In this document: one piece after another, positions 5,877 to 9,480 of the stretch
Layout: every line of letters starts with the position of its first letter
Position numbering within the stretch: the first letter of the stretch is position 1
Assembly: GCA_947630635.1 (NCBI GenBank)
Contig: CANRIJ010000056.1
Location: forward strand, 1 to 9,480
DNA: 9,480 nucleotides
Direction of reading: 5' to 3'
From: an uncultured Spirochaetaceae bacterium
Lineage (GTDB): Bacteria > Spirochaetota > Spirochaetia > Sphaerochaetales > Sphaerochaetaceae
The notes under the pieces: model-generated
Database searches by the model: none
Told to the model about the DNA's origin: nothing
What the model saw: only the letters and a program-made list of their open reading frames with translations
Translations under genes and position numbers: made by a program

Positions 5877-6997
5877 TTAGCGCCTCCCTCTGCTCTATTT
5901 TGAGCTATCTCCTCGCGCTCCTTCTTGGTGAGAATGAGCTTTCCGAGATTTCTTCTGATTCTTGCCTGAAGATATGTGTTGCTCATAATCATCTGAGCAG
6001 TGACTATTACCAGAATCGTTATACCCTGAATAACATCAACCATGTTTGCGGGGATTCCCATTTGGGAGGCAGCTCTCATGACTCCATATTTCATGAGGCC
6101 AAAGAAGAATGCGGCAGGTATGATTCCGAATGGATGCAAGCCGCCAAAGAGGGCAACAACTACTCCGGCAAAGCCATAGCCATTTGTTACACCCTCAATC
6201 ATTCTCCTATGGACTCCTCCAATCTCTACAGCGCCAGCTAGTCCTGCAAATGCTCCTGAAATCGAGATCGCAAGCGTTACATAGAAAGCGACATTGATTC
6301 CTCCATAACGCGCTGCTCTTGCGCCTGAGCCAGCGGCTCTCATCTTATAGCCAAGTGTAGTCTTCCACATCAAGAGCCATACAAGAACTGCTAGTATGAG
6401 CGCAAAAATCAAGCCAACGTGAATCGGGGTTCTTCCAATTCTTGAAAGGAAGACTGAAGAAGAAAGGCGCTTTGACATCGGAGTTCCCCCGCCTGCTGGA
6501 TCCATGTAAATCGTTCTTAGGCAGAGCGAGTAGAGCTGAGCTGCGATATAGTTGAGCATAACCGTGCTCAAGAGCTCAGATACCTTCAGCTTTGCCTTTA
6601 GAATTCCAGGAATAAAGCCCCAGAGAGCTCCTCCGAGAATTGCTGCAAGAATCGCAAGTGGAAGGTGAATGAAGATCGGAAGCCCCTCCATAGCAAGGGC
6701 AACACCAGTGAAGGCGATTACTCCCATTGCCATCTGTCCTTCGCCTCCGATATTGATTATTCCGGATCTATAGGCGATACAGACACCGAGAGCTACTATA
6801 CAGAGCGGTATAGCTCTTAAGAGCACTTCTGATATGTGTCCAATGCTTGTCAAAGGCTGGAAGACAATCATATAGAAGGCATCAAGCACATTTGCGCCCA
6901 CTACAGCAAGCACAATAGCCGAGATTGCAATGGCAATCAAAACGGCCAAAACTGCTACAGAGAGCTTGTAAACAATCTTAAATGAGTTTTCTGTCAT
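5873..6997 (-). CDS. ABC importer permease 1, BPD_transp_2 family (NupB/YufP-like)
   Basis: A 374-aa inner-membrane permease partnering the smaller permease to form the importer channel. A first helix at about 12-34 follows a short basic N-terminus. Further helices lie around 58-75, 85-105, 108-130, 143-163, 192-211, 236-257, 270-300 and 322-340. The motif NIGGEGQMAMG (82-92) and the coupling segment MRAAGSGARAARYGGINV (219-236), followed by a glycine-rich helix, are characteristic of the longer permease of Bmp/Nup importers. The segment VVVALFGGLHPFGIIPAAFF (279-298) is also family-typical. The C-terminal tail (about 345-374) is charged and cytosolic. The ATG at 6997 overlaps the ATPase stop by 4 nt (ATGA, 6994-6997) and has GGGAG at 7009-7005, spacing 7 nt. 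Intact by length and motifs. Confidence 0.93.
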   Translation of the reverse strand: MTENSFKIVYKLSVAVLAVLIAIAISAIVLAVVGANVLDAFYMIVFQPLTSIGHISEVLLRAIPLCIVALGVCIAYRSGIINIGGEGQMAMGVIAFTGVALAMEGLPIFIHLPLAILAAILGGALWGFIPGILKAKLKVSELLSTVMLNYIAAQLYSLCLRTIYMDPAGGGTPMSKRLSSSVFLSRIGRTPIHVGLIFALILAVLVWLLMWKTTLGYKMRAAGSGARAARYGGINVAFYVTLAISISGAFAGLAGAVEIGGVHRRMIEGVTNGYGFAGVVVALFGGLHPFGIIPAAFFFGLMKYGVMRAASQMGIPANMVDVIQGITILVIVTAQMIMSNTYLQARIRRNLGKLILTKKEREEIAQNRAEGGAK

Positions 6998-8553
6998 TCT
7001 TTGACTCCCGCCATCAAAATGCCTAGTTTTGCTCTTGTTGCATCCTTGTGATCAAGAATGTCCTGTATCTGACCCTTGTAGATAACAGCGATTCGATCAG
7101 ATAGATTCATTATCTCATCGAGCTCCTCTGAAATCAGAAGAATACCGACATTATCTCTCCTCTTTTTCAATAGCTCATTATGTATAAACTGGACTGCGCC
7201 CAAATCAAGGCCTCTTGTTGGATAAACAGCAATCAGGAACTTCGGCTCTCGGTCAATCTCACGGGCAAGAATTACCTTCTGTATATTTCCTCCTGATAGA
7301 GAACCCGCGGCAATAGAGGTATTGGGACACCTGATGTCAAATTCCTCCTTCAGCCTCTCTGCATTTTTCTGTATATCCTTTGCCTTTACTATGCTCTTTC
7401 CTCTTGAGAACTTTTTGTTTGTGCTATCCTTGAGGACAAGATTCTCCTTTATTGAGAACGGAGGAACAATGCCCTCGATGTTTCTCTCCTCAGGAATATA
7501 TCCCATTCCCCTTTTAATCACATAAGAGGGTCTCTTATTGGAAAATTCATCGCCATAGAACTCAATCTTTCCAGAGTGAACTGGTCTAAGTCCATTTATT
7601 GCCTCTGCAAGCTCTCTCTGTCCATTTCCAGAGACACCTGCAAGACCGAGAATCTCTCCTGCTTTGACCTGGAGATTCAAGCCATTAAGGGCAGGAACCT
7701 TCATATCAGACATAACTGTGAGATTCTCTATATTCAAGACGACATCCCCATGCATATCCGGCTCTTTGTTCTCTGGCAGCTCAACTTCGTGACCCGTCAT
7801 CTTTGCCGCGATCTCAGAGGAGGAATAGTCATCTGTATTTCCATTGAATACAACCGCGCCATGGCGCAGAATCGTGACTTTATTCGATAGTGCCTTAACC
7901 TCAGCAAGCTTATGGGAGATGAAGATTATAGAGAGCTCGGATGTCATATTCTTCAAAAGCGCTATAAGCTCATCTGTCTCCTGTGGAGTAAGAGCACTTG
8001 TCGGCTCATCCAATATCAAAAACTTTGCTCCAAGGCAAAGCGTCTTAACAAGCTCTACTCGCTGCTGCTCGCCAACGGAGAGCTGCCAAATATAGGCATC
8101 GGGGTTAACAAGGAGTCCGTAGTGCTCAGATACCTCTACGATTCTCTTTCTGATCTCCTTGAGATCCAGTTTTATTCCCTTCCACGCCTTCTTGTACCCA
8201 AGAGCTACATTCTCAGTAACAGTCATATTGGGAACAAGCATATACTGCTGGTGCACCATTCCAAGTCCTGCCTTAAATGCATCATTGGGCCCCTTGAAAT
8301 GCACCTCTTCGCCATTAATAAGAATTCTTCCCTCATCTGGCTGGTAGAGTCCCATAAGCTGGTTCATAAGAGTTGTCTTTCCAGCTCCGTTCTCTCCAAC
8401 AAGGGCAAGAACCTCACCCTCACCTACTTCGATTGTAATGTCATCGGAAGCGAGGACTCCGGGAAACCTCTTGGTTATATGCTCCATCTTCAAAGATGTG
8501 ATCTTCTTAGATTCGCTCTCACTCCTTTTTTTAGCCAAAGAATCCCTATTCAT
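6994..8553 (-). CDS. ABC importer ATPase with two nucleotide-binding domains (NupA/YufO-like)
   Basis: A 519-aa double-cassette ATPase that powers the importer at the inner face of the membrane, related to the sugar (RbsA/MglA) and nucleoside (YufO/NupA) type. First domain: Walker A GENGAGKT (53-60), Q-loop near 102, signature LSVGEQ (158-163), Walker B LILDEPT (179-185) with catalytic Glu183, and switch His214; it looks fully competent. Second domain: the P-loop is GVSGNGQR (306-313), without the lysine-threonine pair. The signature LSGGN (419-423) is intact, and the Walker B region reads IAVYPTRG (441-448), with Tyr where a catalytic Glu would be. A degenerate second site is usual in this subfamily, so the enzyme probably has one active and one regulatory composite site. 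The start is supported by AGGGGA (8564-8559) 5 nt before the ATG at 8553. It follows the binding-protein gene after 54 nt containing a strong hairpin, and overlaps the permease gene by 4 nt. Confidence 0.95.
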   Translation of the reverse strand: MNRDSLAKKRSESESKKITSLKMEHITKRFPGVLASDDITIEVGEGEVLALVGENGAGKTTLMNQLMGLYQPDEGRILINGEEVHFKGPNDAFKAGLGMVHQQYMLVPNMTVTENVALGYKKAWKGIKLDLKEIRKRIVEVSEHYGLLVNPDAYIWQLSVGEQQRVELVKTLCLGAKFLILDEPTSALTPQETDELIALLKNMTSELSIIFISHKLAEVKALSNKVTILRHGAVVFNGNTDDYSSSEIAAKMTGHEVELPENKEPDMHGDVVLNIENLTVMSDMKVPALNGLNLQVKAGEILGLAGVSGNGQRELAEAINGLRPVHSGKIEFYGDEFSNKRPSYVIKRGMGYIPEERNIEGIVPPFSIKENLVLKDSTNKKFSRGKSIVKAKDIQKNAERLKEEFDIRCPNTSIAAGSLSGGNIQKVILAREIDREPKFLIAVYPTRGLDLGAVQFIHNELLKKRRDNVGILLISEELDEIMNLSDRIAVIYKGQIQDILDHKDATRAKLGILMAGVKE

Positions 8554-8558
8554 TGATA

Positions 8559-8564
8559 TCCCCT
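8559..8564 (-). promoter_or_regulatory. Shine-Dalgarno of the ATPase gene
   Basis: Minus-strand AGGGGA at 8564-8559, 5 nt before the ATG at 8553. It decides the start in favour of the longer N-terminus over an internal Met at residue 23, and it lies only 8 nt past the intercistronic hairpin. Confidence 0.65.
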
Positions 8565-8572
8565 ATTATCAA

Positions 8573-8595
8573 AGCGGGGCATTATCTGCCCCGCT
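8573..8595 (-). promoter_or_regulatory. Intercistronic GC-rich hairpin between binding-protein and ATPase genes
   Basis: AGCGGGGCA (8573-8581) and TGCCCCGCT (8587-8595) form a perfect 9-bp stem with a 5-nt loop. It begins 13 nt after the stop of the binding-protein gene. On the minus strand only three T residues (8573-8571) follow or close the stem, so it is a poor intrinsic terminator. It more likely acts as an attenuator or as a block to 3'-to-5' exonucleases, raising binding-protein mRNA over the rest of the operon. The hairpin is seen; the role is inferred from the many importer operons with this arrangement. Confidence 0.65.
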
Positions 8596-8607
8596 CATTA
8601 ATCAAAC

Positions 8608-9480
8608 TCAGATCTTGGAGTAATCTACGTCAACGTAATTGGCAAGAGTTCCAGCCTGTGCTGTCATCTGATCAAGTGCCGCGCTGACCTGGCTCTTAAT
8701 CTCATCTGTCAAGAGAGCCTGTAAAGCAGGATTTGAAGTGTACTCGAAGATAAATCCGCCGTTATTGAAGTTCATTGGAATAACCTCTCCGCCCTTCTTT
8801 CCGGCCTTGATGTTATTTACGAGGTCCTTGATAACTGCAGCATAGTTATATGAAGATGCAGCAACTGCCTTTGCCTGTCCAGCTGCTGTATCGAACTGTG
8901 CAATGTCCTGTCCAAGCCAGAGAACATCTGGATAGTCAGCTGTAGCTGTGAGAGCTCCGATTGCCTGCTGGGAAGCACCGGTAAGAACATCAGCGCCATT
9001 TCCAATCTGCGATACTGCGAACTCGCCAGCCTTGACTGTATCAGAGAAGCTTCCTGTATGAGCAACAAGGATCTTTGCATCTGGATTGACCTTCTTGACT
9101 CCCATTACGAAGCCTCTTCCATATCTAGCAGCATCACCACCATCAACTGGTCCAACATAGCCAACGATGTTGTCCTCAGTGATAAGACCTGCGATGATTC
9201 CAGAGAGGTATCCTGTTTCCTCACTCTCAGGCATGTATGTGTAGACATTCTCAGGTCCGATGTCGCTTGCAGTTCCATAAGCGAAAACTACATTTGGATA
9301 GTCCTCTGCCATCTCAAGAACGAGGTTCTTGTACTGAGCTCCATGAGCGATGATGAGATCGTATCCATCAGCAACAAACTGTCTTGCCATTGAGCCGGCA
9401 TCTACTGGAGCCTGCTTCTCGGCAACCTGGAATGTGAATGCGCCTGGCATCTCCTCCTGAGCCTGAACAAGACCATCGTA
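8608..9480 (-). CDS. Bmp/PnrA-family substrate-binding lipoprotein, 5' end beyond window
   Basis: The frame is open from the right edge (9480) to a TGA at 8608-8610, giving 290 visible residues that begin YDGLVQAQEE. The internal Met at 9450 is not the start: family members carry a signal peptide with a lipobox cysteine and a first strand, both missing here because they lie outside. The product is the extracytoplasmic, probably lipid-anchored binding protein of the importer. Landmarks in order are a strand DLIIAHG, a YPNVVFAYGT strand-turn, ETGYLSGIIAGL, GYVGPVDGG, a GSFSD loop, GADVLTGASQQAIGAL, and GQDIAQ near the hinge. These follow the Bmp/PnrA fold order, but the loops differ from classic PnrA/BmpA forms, so nucleoside specificity is likely rather than certain. 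Codon choice is more selective (mostly ATC for Ile), as expected of an abundant binding protein. It is the first visible gene of the operon; any promoter or purine riboswitch would lie upstream of the window. Confidence 0.92.
   Translation of the reverse strand, partial: YDGLVQAQEEMPGAFTFQVAEKQAPVDAGSMARQFVADGYDLIIAHGAQYKNLVLEMAEDYPNVVFAYGTASDIGPENVYTYMPESEETGYLSGIIAGLITEDNIVGYVGPVDGGDAARYGRGFVMGVKKVNPDAKILVAHTGSFSDTVKAGEFAVSQIGNGADVLTGASQQAIGALTATADYPDVLWLGQDIAQFDTAAGQAKAVAASSYNYAAVIKDLVNNIKAGKKGGEVIPMNFNNGGFIFEYTSNPALQALLTDEIKSQVSAALDQMTAQAGTLANYVDVDYSKI

Noticed and set aside
7912..8556. Long plus-strand open frame (about 214 codons) opposite the ATPase gene
   Set aside because: It lies wholly antisense to a clearly conserved ABC ATPase and shows no domain or plausible composition. 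The other plus-strand open frames, e.g. at 202-474, 5813-6241 and 9058-9393, fail for the same reason.
9448..9450. Met at 9450 as the start of the binding protein
   Set aside because: The frame stays open to the window edge and the protein would lack its signal peptide and first strand; it is an internal Met of a cut gene.

Overview
The window is a compact bacterial segment in which every supported gene lies on the minus strand, so it reads right to left. It holds two complete or edge-cut housekeeping blocks separated by a three-gene accessory block. Base composition is moderate (mid-40s % G+C by eye), and coding strands are purine-rich with frequent AGA/AGG arginine and GAG/AAG codons. A spirochaete of the Sphaerochaeta/Treponema type would fit the Bmp-type transporter and gene style, but this is a weak inference; a Firmicute cannot be excluded.

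Right block (9480 to 4879): a four-gene operon for a Bmp/PnrA-type ABC importer. It encodes a substrate-binding protein (5' end outside the window), a double-cassette ATPase, and two permeases of the branched-chain/ribose (BPD_transp_2) type. The ATPase/permease and permease/permease junctions are both 4-nt ATGA overlaps. Each of these three downstream genes has a good Shine-Dalgarno. A strong GC-rich hairpin with only a short U run separates the binding-protein gene from the ATPase gene, and a textbook intrinsic terminator closes the operon at 4879-4909. The family imports purine/pyrimidine nucleosides in characterised members; the substrate here is inferred.

Middle block (4772 to 172): a 1049-aa PLD-nuclease/SF2-helicase/DUF3427 protein, then an unrecognised 225-aa protein, then a 200-aa four-helix membrane protein with a C-terminal zinc ribbon, closed by an intrinsic terminator at 119-148. 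The helicase family is frequent in accessory and defence-type islands, but nothing here proves a defence role. The most unusual non-coding signal is the leader of the 225-aa gene: a predicted promoter, a 21-bp palindrome at the predicted transcript start, and a perfect 10-bp inverted repeat that would pair the Shine-Dalgarno with an upstream anti-Shine-Dalgarno.

Left edge (94 to 1): the first 31 codons of an RlmD/TrmA-type RNA m5U methyltransferase, recognised from its iron-sulfur cysteine motif. No rRNA, tRNA, CRISPR array, insertion sequence or attachment site is visible. No gap between genes exceeds 300 bases.
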